64,000 nt of DNA from Clarireedia homoeocarpa (taxonomy: Eukaryota > Ascomycota > Leotiomycetes > Helotiales > Rutstroemiaceae), in NCBI GenBank assembly GCA_001465935.1, contig LNKV01000026.1:124001-188000 (forward strand), in the 5' to 3' direction. Positions 9,806-22,041 of the stretch are shown here, piece after piece. Position 1 is the first letter of the stretch. The number at the start of each line of letters is the position of its first letter. Position numbers and translations under genes: made by a program. The notes under the pieces were generated by a model that did not search any database, was not told where the DNA came from, and saw nothing but the letters and a program-made list of their open reading frames with translations.

Positions 9806-12460
9806 TTATTTCACTAGTCTATCATGCTCTTCGTCATCATCACTGCTTTCTTCATCTGCTTCGTCCTCTGATTCTTCTTCTCCCGATTCCTCTTCCTCTG
9901 ATTCTTCTGATTCCTCTTCGTCGTCGCTGTCTTCCTCTTCTTCCTCTTCTTCCTCTTCCTCCTCGTCCTCGGCCAACCAATCGTCGAGCGTCTTTTCCTT
10001 TCCGCTGACAGCTCCGAACCCATTAGTCTTCGATGGCGAGCTACTCTTGAACTCCTTGACCGCGCTATCAAGTATCTGCCCAGCAGTCAAGGTTCTCTTC
10101 TCCTCGTACTCATTCCTTGCAGAATCAGATTCCCTCAAGGAAGGATCTGGTTCTTTGCCGGCTTCGACCCATGGAGGTAGCGCCTCGTAGCCCTTTAAAC
10201 CATACATGCCACCTTCGTCGCCGACGACAAGACTGGCGGATCCGAGAGTAAAGTTAGTGCGACTCTCCGAGGGGCTCGGCGTATGTGGGATGGGCTTGGG
10301 GGCAAGGAGCATTAGCGAGGCTAATTGTGTAGAGGAGGGGATGGCGAGAAGGGATTTGTAGAGCCGAGTTCGATCGCGGAGATCATAGGATGTGTCGTAA
10401 CGGGCGAGAAGTAAGATATAGTTCCAAAGCGTTACGATTGGGTGTTCGGGCTCGGCTTCAGGAGGCGGGGGAAATGAGGTTTGTGGGGGTGAGTCCATTG
10501 CGCGAAATCCTTCGTTTTCTTCTTCCATACCGGTAGCGTAATCGTGCGAGGGAGGTGGAGACGCTGGCTTGATGGTTTCGGGTTCTGGCGCGGTGCGGTT
10601 GAGGTGGTGCAGATAGACCTTAGCGGCCAGAAGAACAATTTGTAACTTAGCAGGTTCGGCCTCGTCTGCGAATCCTTTAGCAAGAATACGAAGCACATCT
10701 GCTGCAATATTGTTATCGCCATCAAGACCTGCGAACTCGCCAACAAGCCAAATGATTGTAGCTCGTGCCCGCGGGTTTGTAGCCGTGTCGAGATTCTTCG
10801 CTAATCGAATGACGGTGTGAGAGTGAGATGCTGGGTCTTGTTGTATTAGGTGTCGAATGACTGTGAGTGATTCAGCAACTAGATTGCCATCAAGACTGGT
10901 GATTTGCTTCAGCAGTAGCCGTAAACATCGGGCGGATGTCCTCGAGTCACTCTGTGCACATCTTCCTATTGCCCTAACCGCTTCCCGTACCAACTCTCGA
11001 TCCGAACCACGGGAGAAATGCTCTAGCTCAGTGAGAACCAAGCTCTTTGTATACTCGTCACAGTGCGAGAATATCAATGTAAGGAGCTCTAATTTCAGTT
11101 CCCATACTTGCGGAGGATCCGTGGCCCGTACGAGGAAGTGCGAAGCATATTTGACGAATGCTTCAGGCCGAGTCAAACATACGGAGACAATATTATAAAG
11201 AGCAATATGCTGGATGTCGTGTGGACTCCGGAGAAGTGCGATCAAAGGTCCAATGGTGTAGTTAACATATTCCGGAGTCCCAAGGGCAACGTAGCAGCGA
11301 GCTACAGCTACTACGACACCGGAGTTACGCGATTGTAGAAGCGGCTTGATGCTTTTGAGAAGAAGCTCAAGATCAGGATCGAGGATCTGGATAACTTCGC
11401 CGGTTTCTTCGCCCTCCTGCTGTGCTTCCTCGGGATCTGAATCGTAGAAATTCTGGGCTCCGTTGCCTTTACTACCGAGGGGCTTGCGAACCCGGCGGAT
11501 GCGTCTTGGGAAACACTTCCGTGAATAAATTGTCATAAGGCGCAGGGTGGCCATTTGACTCCATTCGTCCATGTCGACTAATTTCTTGACCAGACCTCTG
11601 TAGTGCTTGTGGATTAGGTCGAGGCGCTCTGGACATATTTCCATGAATGCTGTGACCGCTGCTCCTGCCACATAATACTGCCGATCGCCGAGTAGAGTTG
11701 ATAGGTATCCTAGTAGTTGGGGGAGCGAAGTTGGATCTAGTCTGTAGCATTTCGGGATGGCTAGAGCTGCTGCTTTTCTAACGTATGGACTCATGTCGGT
11801 AACACCTTTCTTAATGGCTAGGGAGACGATTTGACTGATGACTGGCACACGGATCCCAGACATAGTTTTAAGCGCGAGCGCTCGCACTTGTGGGTTGCCA
11901 TCTGAAAGGGACTTCTGGATCGTGTTTATGGAGAGAAGGGCAAGGTCGGGTTCTTGTTCGGCGTGGTTGAGGAGATATATGTAAACAAGCTTCTTGATTT
12001 CGATATTCGGAGATGCGACATTCTTGACAACGGAGGAGAAGAATAGTAGACATGGTTGGGACCGGTACATCATCTGCAGGCTCTATTAGACTTGATCGTT
12101 TCCTAAACTCTGGGCACGGCGGGCGATGTGAACTAGGAAGATGCGCAAATGTGTTTCTCAAACATACAGCGATGACCTTCCTCAACCCTTCCAGCACCTC
12201 TCTTTCCTTCCCGCTATCCAACAGCTTCTTGATCTGCTGCGGCGGTGCGGGTTTCAAGCTCCCCGCACTCCTGGAGTTCCTCGCCGATTGCGCGGCATCG
12301 AGGGTGAGCTCCCGAGCTATTATTTGCGTCAGTTGGAAATCGTTGTGCCACATCATGTTTCTGTGGAATGAAAGGAAAGGTTTCGTAAACAAGGGGTCCG
12401 GAAGGGGAGGGTTTTCGTACCACTCTCCAGCAAGCTGGATATTCTGGCTATGGATTCCAT
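9806..12460 (-). CDS. apl6: AP-3 adaptor complex subunit beta
   Basis: Large subunit of the AP-3 coat, which carries cargo from Golgi or endosome directly to the vacuole. Exons 12460-12421, 12316-12168 and 12073-9806 give 818 aa. It begins MESIARISSLLESARELTLD. The adaptin alpha-solenoid follows, with landmarks SSVVKNVASPNIEIKKLVYIY, YVRKAAALAIPKCYRLDP, GDRQYYVAGAAVTAFMEICPE and FSHCDEYTKSLVLTELEHFSRG. The C-terminal hinge carries LAEDEEEE followed by a Glu/Asp/Ser run of about 60 residues and ends DRLVK; no ear domain is visible, as is usual in fungal beta3. The first exon is only 40 nt. Its 5' end faces the 256-aa gene head to head, with 350 bp between the ATGs. Confidence 0.93.
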
Positions 12461-12810
12461 TACATGAGCGAGATGTGAGATTGCAGAGGAGCATACTCAA
12501 TAGGGAACTCGTAGTGGGGTGGATGGGATGTAAGCGATTCCGCATTTGAATCGCGTCATTTCAGCGCGAGGACGACATAATTAATTACCTGTTACCTAGC
12601 TACGCAAACTGTTTCCAAAGGACTTCATGGTGGTTTGAAGTGATGTTCAAATATATATCTTCTAGTTACAGTTCTAAGTATGAATTTACTATTCCCCATT
12701 AACCCTCAGCACTAATTACAGTTTTACCTCAATACTCGGATCTTTACATCGTGAAAAGCAAGACGGGGACATTAGCTTTTTGAGGTCGAAGACAAAATCG
12801 AACATAGAGA

Positions 12811-13581
12811 ATGTCTCCATCACCTATCGCTCTTCCTCCAGCTCTTCCTGCGGAATTACTAACCTGGATCTTAAACCATACGACTTATCCTACCACCGTC
12901 TTAATCTGCAAACCCCGCGCTACGTTCCTCGAGTCTCTTCTATCATCCATAAATGCATCCGCTGGACCACCAACCCCTTCCTCACCCAGATCTAACGACG
13001 ATATTCCTTCATCTCCACCCAATCCTACCACGGACAATACTACCGACGCACCACAACCAACACATCCTTTCCTCCTCAAAACTCTCCACCAAATCTCTAT
13101 TTCGCGGCATATCTCCCTAGTCTATATACCTACCATCTCTCATCTCCGCGCCTATGTTTCTGTCCTTCCTCATCCTTCCAAGGTCCCCTCGCCGCCCGAC
13201 ATAGCATGGCAGAAAAAGAGTAACAGGAAAGCAAGATTGATTGTATATGGAGTGGTGGAACTACACAGAGATACCAGTGAATGGAGCGCGCAGGGTCTGG
13301 GGAGGAGCCTAGCGGGGTTGGTGGAAGCAGGAAGTAGAGATGGGAGAGGGGTTGTGTGTTTAGAGGATGGAATGCGGGAGCAGAATGATGTAGATCCTGA
13401 GGGGGAGGAGGGGGAGGGGAGACGAAGAGCTTCGACCGGGTGGGAGGAAAGGGTCCCCATGCTTAACGGAAGTGTAAGGCGAGGCGGGCTAGGTGATGAG
13501 GATAGTGGATGGAGCGGACGGACTGTGGAGGTAGGGAGGATATTTGCAAAATGGTTTAAGTTTGGAAAGGCTGAGTGGTAG
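12811..13581 (+). CDS. Conserved-looking 256-aa protein of unknown function
   Basis: Single exon. The sequence alternates hydrophobic strand/helix blocks with acidic linkers. The blocks are LPAELLTWILN, TTVLICKPRATFLESLLSSI, ISLVYIPTISHLRAYVSVL, RLIVYGVVELHRDTSEWS, GLGRSLAGLVEAG, WEERVPMLNGSVRR and GRTVEVGRIFAKWF. The order of strands, with an aspartate/histidine strand end (LIVYGVVELHRD) like a weak Walker B and no Walker A, recalls the RecA-like folds of non-catalytic Rad51 paralogues or Elp6. That is speculation from pattern only. The ends look ordered while residues 50-75 and 195-215 are low complexity. It lies tail to tail with nuf2 (189 bp) and head to head with AP-3 beta. Confidence 0.7.
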   Translation: MSPSPIALPPALPAELLTWILNHTTYPTTVLICKPRATFLESLLSSINASAGPPTPSSPRSNDDIPSSPPNPTTDNTTDAPQPTHPFLLKTLHQISISRHISLVYIPTISHLRAYVSVLPHPSKVPSPPDIAWQKKSNRKARLIVYGVVELHRDTSEWSAQGLGRSLAGLVEAGSRDGRGVVCLEDGMREQNDVDPEGEEGEGRRRASTGWEERVPMLNGSVRRGGLGDEDSGWSGRTVEVGRIFAKWFKFGKAEW

Positions 13582-13623
13582 GTGATTGGAAATGGGTTGC
13601 ACATATGCGAGAGATCTTTTTGC

Positions 13624-13642
13624 AAAAAAAAAAAAAAAAAAA
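13624..13642. repeat. Poly-A run (19 bp)
   Basis: A run of 19 A just after the stop of the 256-aa gene, in the short convergent gap before nuf2. Confidence 0.9.
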
Positions 13643-13769
13643 TGTCATCATGATATAGTTGCAAAAGGTATACCTAAACGCCAGTTGCCTACCCATTCCT
13701 CATAACCAAATTCATAAGCGTTGCGTATCCAACATAGCAGCAGACCAGAACCCCTTCCCACAACACCAA

Positions 13770-15258
13770 TCAGATAGATTGCTCCATTTCAGTGATGTAT
13801 AGCTTGATGTGCGAGTCCATCTTGAGGAATTCATCGTGCGCACTGTGTATTTCGTTTTCGATGTTCTCCTTAAGGTCCGCCATCTGCGACTAGTTAGTAA
13901 AGTGCCCGGGACATTTTAGATGGCATAAAGTGGCTTACCTTCTTCTCTGTCTGCTCTATCCGTACACGCCGTCTCTCCATCTCTCTACTCTTTTCACTCC
14001 GCTCCTCTGTAAGTTTTCTATGAATCGCACGGAGTTCTTCCATCCTCTCCTTCGCTGCCAATGCCTTTTCTCTACTACCATCCCTAAGCTTTTCTGTGCG
14101 CTCCAGCCATTTGGACAGCTGCCGCTGCAGCAATCCTTCGGTCCGCTCGACTTCTCGGACATTGTTGCCTCGTTCTCCAAGTGCGTCTCGTTGTCTGGCA
14201 ATTCGTACATTTTCTTCCTCTTCCTTAGCAAGCTCAACCGAAATCTCATCTAAGAGTTTGATGCAAGAGACAACATCCGTTGACACAACTGTGAATGTAT
14301 CCGTGGAGGTTTGCAGAGCACGAGCTCGCCGGTCAAGCGCATCGATTTGCGCCTTATCTGCATTAAGAGCATTGCTCAATTCTGTCAAGGATGCTTGTAA
14401 AGCTGCCGGTGATTGGAGTACGTATGGCTGCAACTTCGAACTTTCTTGTCTCAGTTCAATAGTTGCAGCAGTCTTCTCCTCCAACATTGCCGTCATTTCC
14501 TTCTTCTTCTTTGTGAGACCTTCAAATTTTCTAGCCATTTTATCTTGACTCTGACGGAGTTCCAGAAGCCTTCGTTTCAACTCCTCGTTCCTTTTGACTT
14601 TCTCCGCGATATGTGCTTCCATTGCTTTGCGGTTCCGCTTCATCTCCTCCAAGCGACCCTCCATTTCTTGGTTTTCCATGTACAGTGTCTCGATTCTGAC
14701 CTTCGTGGTTTCGGCTTTGTTGAAGTGTTCATCAATCACTTGCGTCTGACTTTCTCTGAATCGTACGAAGTTGATGATATAGGAGAAAATCTTAACAAGA
14801 CGGTCGTGCGTTGGCTTGTATAAATCCTGGAAAGAGAAATCGGTGATACCGCATTCGTAAAGTAGTTTGCGCAAGCTGACGTAAAAGCCCATCAAGTTCC
14901 GAGTCTCGCCAGGTATAATATCTGGATAGTCCTGGCAGATCTGCTCTGATGCAGCATGCATAGCAGGGTCGACTGTTTCCCGAGTAGTGTTCATGAGCAA
15001 TTCTGCAAACCATTCGAAGATCATCTGAATCTGTAATGGATTAGGCTTCAGCAGATCCGCAGCCGTGAACGGGACACCGATGTCGCTGATACATCCTGCA
15101 ATCTCCTTGTCGGGCTGATTTGTTAGTGAATGTTCATTGAATGTGAGATAGATATCTCATACCAAGCGCATAAATGCATCGCTTTCTTCCTCCTTCTTCC
15201 TGCCTCTATTTTGTTGCTGGGAGCTAGGAGCCAGACTCATTCGAGAATTGTAAGCCAT
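13770..15258 (-). CDS. nuf2: Kinetochore protein Nuf2 (Ndc80 complex)
   Basis: Nuf2 pairs with Ndc80 to bind microtubules at the outer kinetochore. Exons 15258-15163, 15114-13939 and 13883-13770 give 461 aa, the usual length. The N-terminus is MAYNSRMSLAPSSQQ. A calponin-like head follows, with LPDKEIAGCISDIGVPFTAA and PNPLQIQMIFEWFAELLM (the first block is rebuilt across intron 1), then YKPTHDRLVKIFSYIINFVRF. From residue 160 on it is almost continuous heptad coiled coil (TLYMENQEMEGRLEEMKRNR, LTKKKKEMTAMLEEKT). The last exon encodes MADLKENIENEIHSAHDEF, then HIKLYITEME, a conserved Nuf2 tail. Without the last splice the protein would end in an unrelated short tail. Identification is firm. 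Confidence 0.95.
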
Positions 15259-16930
15259 TCTGCAAATTGATGTTCGCACCGATCGCTGGCAAGATCCCTT
15301 GGAGCGAACAAAATACAATAGCGCTGTTGAGTATTTGAGTTGAGCAATATCTTAGATATTATGGTACTAGTGTTGTATTTTTTTGATGTGCCCGCGAGTG
15401 AAAGTAAACAAACGCAAGGGGCAACGACGGGATTCGATAAGATTAGATCCTGATCACGTGAATGACTGAAGCTGTTTCTCGAGACCGATGAGGAGTACAC
15501 AAGGTTTAGAGTATTTTTGAAGGAATTAATTACAAAAAGAAGATATGCCTTATAGTCCAACTGTTCCTGTACTAACTATCACATACGAAATGGAATCTTG
15601 AGGGTACAGAAAGAGAGAATAGGAAGCTCTGTACTGGTAAACATGAATATCCCCGTGCCATATGCTATTCATCTGATAGGAGCAGTCGATCTGCCACTGC
15701 TATTTCCTGCTTCGAACTCTTCGGCTCCCTCGCACAGTCTCCTTCTACACAATGATGACTCTATGAGTACGTCCTTCAAGTCATACCGGTACAACGGAGC
15801 TAGAAGATCGTGTCGGTAGTCCAAACCACGGGGGATATACGAAGAGTCGAACTGGATCTCTACTCCGCACCAGACTGATCTCCCGCATGTTGTTTCCCAG
15901 CCTGTTCTACACTGTCCCCTTGTCATGCATTACCACTATCCTAATGCGGAAAGTTCGTTGAAGCTTACAACAACGACTCCACGGCCGAGAAGCAGATTAC
16001 TAGACCAAGTAGATATACGATGCCGAGCCCTTTATGGTAAGTTTGACAATCGATAACTCGGTCGCCCGCTCTACAAAACCGCATGCTTAGTAGACATAAT
16101 TGGTCATCGGGCAGCGTCGGCATTACTGGTATACGCATACTTGTAATACTCGTACGCATTTTACCACGCCACTCTCATCCCCGCAGTTCAAAGTATCAAA
16201 GGATTGCCATTGGATCGACCTGTGACACATGTCTGTGGCTACCGCAAGCATATTTCTCGGTGTGACCACCAGCTTGGCACTCGTACCTGAAAAGGCACTG
16301 CTTTCATCTATCATGCAATGAATAGTATCTCATATCTCACACATTTGATTCTCTTACGAGTAATCTGAGTAGGAGAAACTCGGAGATCTGTTCTCTTTGG
16401 AATTCTCGCTGGGACGTGGAATCAACAGCTGACACTACTAATTGACGGTTCTTACATTTTGATACTTCCAAGCGGACGTCATGTATAACCGTTTCCCCTG
16501 CTCGGAGGTTCACTCTCTAATAACTTAGCGGGGTCAATATGAGTTTAGTAATATGAGGTCACCCTTGCCCATGGACGTGGGGGCTTGGAGATGCACTGAA
16601 ACCAACAAAGAACTAGATCTAAGTCTCACGGTCCCAATTGCAAATGGCTCATTGGCATTCACTCTCTCAGGTACTTTTTCTTAAACAATGACCCGCATAT
16701 GCCGCTCTCATTTATGTAAGCTAGTCTCCATACGGCTGTTCTGATTCCAAGACGGGGTCCACCAGTGGTCTGTAAGCTCCATTGACCACTTCAAATTCTC
16801 TCAAGCGGGCACTATATTAGTCCAGTTCATCAGTATCCAGACCATAATCTTCACTTCACTTCACTAGTTCTATCCTCAGCACCTTCATCTACATCCAATT
16901 TCTATATCTCTCGAGCTCAATTTTCCCGAA
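15259..16930. other. Divergent intergenic region, nuf2 / egt1
   Basis: About 1.7 kb with only short, unconvincing ORFs. The last 100 bp before egt1 are CT-rich (repeated cttcact, then catctacatcc), typical of a fungal 5' leader. No repeat or RNA gene is recognised in the rest. Confidence 0.55.
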
Positions 16931-19900
16931 ATGACTATTCACGGTGCTTCTGGCGCCATGGAGAGCAGCTATCGGGAAGTGTCCCCTCATGCGACAAAAC
17001 TTACGGGAACCAAGTCCGAGCCCCCAATTCACTATGATACTGTTGACATCCGCCGCGGTGATGGAGATTTCAACCTGAAGTCTGAAATCCTAACATCCCT
17101 CAAGCCCAAGCAGGGCCTGAAGAGTCTTCCTACCCTGCTACTCTATAACGAGCGGGGATTGCAAATATATGAAGAAGTAAGTCTCGGGTTGTTGTTACGT
17201 CATTCCAGGCTGATTCATAGTCAGATCACACATTTATCTGAGTACTACCTCGTGAACGCTGAGATTGATGTTCTTGAACGTTGTGCAGACAGTATCGCTG
17301 AGAACATACCTCCGGATTCTATAGTCGTTGAGTTAGGTAGCGGGTTTGTGATTGAAAATATGGGTACTGTGGCCTAGGAACTAACAATAAACAGTAACTT
17401 GCGTAAGGTGAGTATTCTCCTACGAGCTTTGGATGTAGCAGGCAAGAACATCGACTACTATGCACTTGATGTGTCGTTGAATGAGCTGGAGCGGACTCTG
17501 CAACAAGCGCCAAAATTCAAGTATGTGAAGTGTCATGGTCTTCATGGGACTTACGACGATGGTCTCGAGTGGCTGAAGAAGCCAGAGAATTCCTCGCGAC
17601 CGAAGTGTGTCCTGTCTTTAGGCTCAAGTATCGGTTCGTATTCATCTCGTTCACTGTATGGTCAATATTTAACTCTCTTAGGCAACTTCAGAAAGCACGA
17701 GGCTTCCTCGTTCTTGAAAAGTTTTGGAGATATCTTAGGCCCTTCAGATATGTTCCTTGTCGGCCTAGATGCAACTAGTAATCCGGGAAAGATCTAGTAA
17801 GTGCAAAGCCACTAATTTATGCAATAGCGATGTACCGTAGCTAACAGCATCTAGCCATGCTTACAATGGTGCGTCGACCTTCTTTTATTGCTCCCGAGGT
17901 GATACTGACATGTCTATAATAGATCAGAAGGGCGTAACACACAAGTATGCAGATTATTTTACTTCTTTGGTTCCAAGTGAATGACCGCTGGTCTAATTAC
18001 TGAATAGATTTATTCTTAATGGTTTAGTTCATGCCAACGAAGTTCTTGGAGAAAATGTTTTCGATCCCCAGGACTGGAATGTAGTTGGGGAGTACGTCCA
18101 TGATGAACAAGGGGGTCGACATCAGGCATTCTATACGCCAAATCGGGACGTTACATTGCAGGATGTTCACATCAAGGCTGGAGAACGTGTCCAGGTGGAA
18201 GTGAGCTTGAAGTATTCACCTGATGAAACCAAACAATTGTGGAATGATGCTGGTATGTTGGAGGTAAAACATTGGTCATCCTCAACCGACGAATACAGTA
18301 AGTTCAGTTCCTTTGTGGAAAGTCTCCTTCGTCCATTCCCCTTCGTTTCAATCCCACGCATCATTGTTGGGCACCACATTCTACTAGGAATGTTTTCTAT
18401 TCTAGGACAGACTTAGAAGAACAATATTCTAGGTATAAAGAGATATACAAAAATGTTCGGATATCCTGCTGAAAGGAGCAATCCTCTACTCCACTGGTAG
18501 TCACAGAGAGTAAGATGATTCTTTTAAGTGCCAAATACTCGCGGCCTCACCCAAAATCGGGTGGGGAAGCACTGGCAGTCATGGGGATGTTCCTCCGGGT
18601 GTCCAACACTGATAGCCCCCACTACTGATTTTCTTATTCTATAATTTGCATGTGAATCTAATTGCATGATATTTAAGTAACGTCTCCCATACTGTTGCAT
18701 TAAGTTTTCATTATATGTTATTTATATTTGGTTGATATCCACGTCTACTTAAAGCGCTGACGATCGGAATTTCAAGACCTTCATCTACTGAAAAAGAACG
18801 GAATGCTTTTCGACTCGGATCCAGCCATCTACGCGGCAACGACTGTACCTACTTTTGAGGAATGGAAAGGCCTTTGGTCGGTATGGGACATCGTCACACG
18901 TGGGATGATCCCGAATGAGGAATTAAGGGAGAAGCCAATCAAACTTCGAAATGCTTGCATTTTTTACCTTGGACATATCCCAACGTTTCTGGATATACAG
19001 TTAAACAAAGCTAGTGGAGAACCACTATGCGAACCTTCCTACTATCCTCGGATATTCGAGAGAGGAATTGATCCAGATGTTGACAACCCCGAACTATGCC
19101 ATGCTCATTCTGAGATCCCGGACGAGTGGCCACCACTAGAGGAAATCTTGTCTTACCAGCAGAATGTAAGAGCAAAGGTCAAGAATCTTTATACAAGAAA
19201 TGATATCCCACGAAATCTTGGCAGAGCTCTGTGGATAGGATTTGAACACGAAGCACAACATCTGGAGACTCTTCTTTACATGTTACTACAAAGCGATAAA
19301 ACAATCCCCCCAACCCCGAGGCCGGATTTTGAAACAATTGCGAAGAAAGCAAAAGCTGGGCGCGTGTCTAATGATTGGTTTAAAATTCCTTCACAGACTA
19401 TCATCATCGGGCTCCAAGATCCGGACGATAACTCGGGACCTGACAGGCACTTCGGATGGTAAGATCCACAAACCCCCCAGTCGGTTTCAATTGAATCTTA
19501 CAAGCAATATAGGGATAATGAAAAACCACCTATTCATGTCACTGTTCAGGGCTTTGAGGCCAAAGGAAGACCAATAACAAATGAAGAAGTAAATCTCCGA
19601 ACAATCGACTCTTACAACTTGCTAACGGGATCACAGTATGCTCAATACCTAGAACAGACACATAAGACAGATATTCCAGCATCATGGTCCCAGGCAAGTG
19701 ATGACGAACTGTCCAATATTGATCATGCAAATGGTCACACGAATGGGCACGCTAATGGTAATGCAATTGGAGCAAATCCCCCTCCCCTTACCAAGGAATA
19801 TCTAAATGGCAAGTCTGTTCGCACCGTATATGGCTTAATACCGCTTGAGTATGCTCTGGATTGGCCCGTTTTCGCTTCGTATGATGAGCTCGCAGGTTGT

Positions 19901-20589
19901 GCAAAGTGGATGGGTGGACGAATCCCTACAGTCGAGGAAGTCCGGAGCATTTACAGCCATGCAGATGGTCTCAACCGCAAGCAAGCCGAGAGACATCTTG
20001 GCAAGACAGTCCCAGCCGTGAACGGGTAAGTATTTTAATCGCACAAATTCTTGGGATCTCTGCTTATCATATTAGTCATCTTGTCAATGAGGGTGTGCAA
20101 GAGAGCCCGCCATCGCAAGTCACTAGAACTGGTGAAAGCTCAAATGAGCTTTTCACCAACCTGGACGGTGCCAACGTAGGTTTCAAAAATTGGCATCCAG
20201 TTGCCGTCACAAGCAACGGACACAAACTCGGAGGACAAGCTGAGATGGGTGGAGTGTGGGAATGGACTTCTTCGCCATTCAGCCAACATGAAGGCTTTGA
20301 ACCCATGTCACTATACCCTGCGTATTCTGGTACGTCCTTCACTAAACTTTCAATCGACAAATGACGAACTTACATTTCCAGCGGATTTCTTCGACGGAAA
20401 ACATAATATTATTCTCGGAGGCTCGTGGGCGACCCATCCTCGCATTGCAGGAAGGAAGACCTTGTAAGTCAACCATAATTACCCCTCTTTCTTCGTAACA
20501 AGTACTGGACTAAGTAGCTCAGTGTCAATTGGTATCAACGCAACTATCCATACACATGGGCTGGTGCACGCCTAGTTCGTGATTTGTAG
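16931..20589 (+). CDS. egt1: Egt1: hercynine synthase / sulfoxide synthase fusion, ergothioneine biosynthesis
   Basis: Egt1 trimethylates histidine to hercynine and then joins it to cysteine as a sulfoxide. Thirteen exons: 16931-17176, 17225-17343, 17395-17633, 17682-17796, 17865-17878, 17933 region 17923-17944, 18008-18297, 18777-19458, 19513-19588, 19637-20025, 20076-20329, 20382-20463 and 20523-20589. All phases join to give 864 aa, the usual length. Residues 1-348 are the SAM methyltransferase (VVELGSGNLRKV, YYALDVSLNELERTL, LSLGSSIGNF). From about 365 comes the DinB-like iron domain (YLGHIPTF with H415, then the HX3HXE motif in FEHEAQHLE with H506 and H510). The C-terminal FGE-like domain has MGGVWEWTSSPF, LGGSWATHPR and NWYQRNYPYTWAGARLVRD. 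Exons 5 and 6 are only 14 and 22 nt. Intron 7 (18298-18776, 479 nt) sits between the two halves. Confidence 0.95.
18298..18776 (+). other. Long intron 7 of egt1 at the domain junction
   Basis: Donor GTAAGT after TAC A; acceptor CAAG at 18776, preceded by a good branch sequence CTGAC about 15 nt upstream. The other egt1 introns are 44-68 nt. If retained, the frame runs 39 codons past the donor and stops at 18414-18416. The downstream half has its own ATG at 18803, in frame, 26 nt into exon 8. Confidence 0.8.
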
Positions 20590-22041
20590 GGTGGCCGCAT
20601 ACTAGGTACCTTGATTCTAGCGGGAGAAATCCCTTCGACTATTCAACAAGTGAAGGTAGCACATGAATGATTACATTTACGAATCAACTTCGTCGAAAGG
20701 AAAGCATGAATCAATTTCAAGGGAAGAAAATGTAACGTTCTGAATTGAATTTTGAATCATCGAGGCCTGAGTGCAAACGGATAGGTTCAGAGTCTCAGCC
20801 GGCCGCCCCCCCTTTTCATCTGAATTTGTGTGGCGAGGTTGGGCGAGATTCCCATGGGCATTTGATGGTTGAATGGATAATACAAATATAAGTAGTAGGT
20901 ATAGTGAGATGTTTTATGTACCTGCAATGCATTTTTTTTTCCAGTCCTGTCATGCATCTATTCCCATCCTAAGAAAGATGGAGGTGTACTTAGCCGTGTA
21001 GTTAGTCAATGTTAAACAGAGCAGTGACACCTCACTCGTTCCTCAATCGCTCCTTCTTTTTCTTACTCACAAACGAGCCAGACGAGCCAGAAACAACTTT
21101 GATAGTTGCTCCACTTACTTTGTTGGTGGCGTATAGTTTCCACCCTCTAATCCGACCACCTTGAGTTGGATATGCTTTCATGTCATTTCTTTTTCCTCGG
21201 AGCTTCATTGATATCTCTTCGGGGTCAGTGTCCGGAGGTGCCTGGGATATTGATCATATTCTTGCGAAAGGAGGTGATATTCACACACTTTTCACACTTT
21301 TCACACTTTTCACCCCTTTCACAATCACTGCCTCCCTATGTCTCATGAGGCATACCTCCCTGGCGCCTGGACACGGAGTTTTATTCGCTCAGTGTACTCA
21401 TGCTCATGCTGGAGTGAATAGACGAAAGCCATCTCAAAATCAAATCAAATATTCATTCGGAGCATGCCATAGATTCGTTACCAATAACCCGAAACCAGAG
21501 CCAAATCAAATCCCATCATCATCTCTTTCAATTGCCCAAGGGAATGTGCCGCCGCTAGCCCACATTCACTTCCAGACAAGTCAGCTATCAACTTCGAGAC
21601 AGTTGCAGTTCCTAATCTTGTACTATCCAACTCCAAAACTTATTTCCCATCTATCTCAACTTCTTTTTCGCAATCATACAACTCAATCACTTCTATGCAT
21701 TCTTGCGAGTTCAGCGATATCTGCACTCGTTTACTAGGATATTGCCGTTGCTGTGCTATCACTTGGATTGCGTCAAGTAAGTCTCTTTTTCGGGGTTTTT
21801 TTTTTGTTTGAGTGTTGTCCTCGGGGCACTTTCGAGGTTCATCGATCTGGACGAGGCATTCTTGAAACGGATCATGAAAACCTCAAACCGATTCAACCTC
21901 CACGCTGTTAATCGAGTTCGATCTATCTCGACCCTCGCCATTCAAGCAATTCTTATACGAAACGGGGTGCTAATCTTCGTGGCTGCTAGATTAACTCTGT
22001 CGTCGACGTCAGATTGACACACCTTTCAATCCCCATTAAAG
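20590..22041. other. Intergenic region and probable 5' leader
   Basis: About 1.45 kb. It contains TTTTCACACTTTTCACAC-type short repeats near 21290 and CT-rich leader-like sequence from about 21530 to 21740. A 185-codon ORF at 21180-21737 reads through these repeats and is compositionally biased, so it is probably not a gene. Some of this may be 5' UTR of the next gene. Confidence 0.5.

Noticed and set aside
12052..12549. 165-codon plus-strand ORF over the start of AP-3 beta
   Set aside because: Antisense shadow of the minus-strand exons, which match AP-3 beta closely.
18417..18770. Transposon or MITE inside egt1 intron 7
   Set aside because: No clear terminal inverted repeats or target-site duplication could be found by eye; kept only as a long intron.
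21180..21737. 185-codon ORF as a gene
   Set aside because: It reads through TTTTCACAC repeats and CT-rich leader sequence; composition is biased and no domain is seen.
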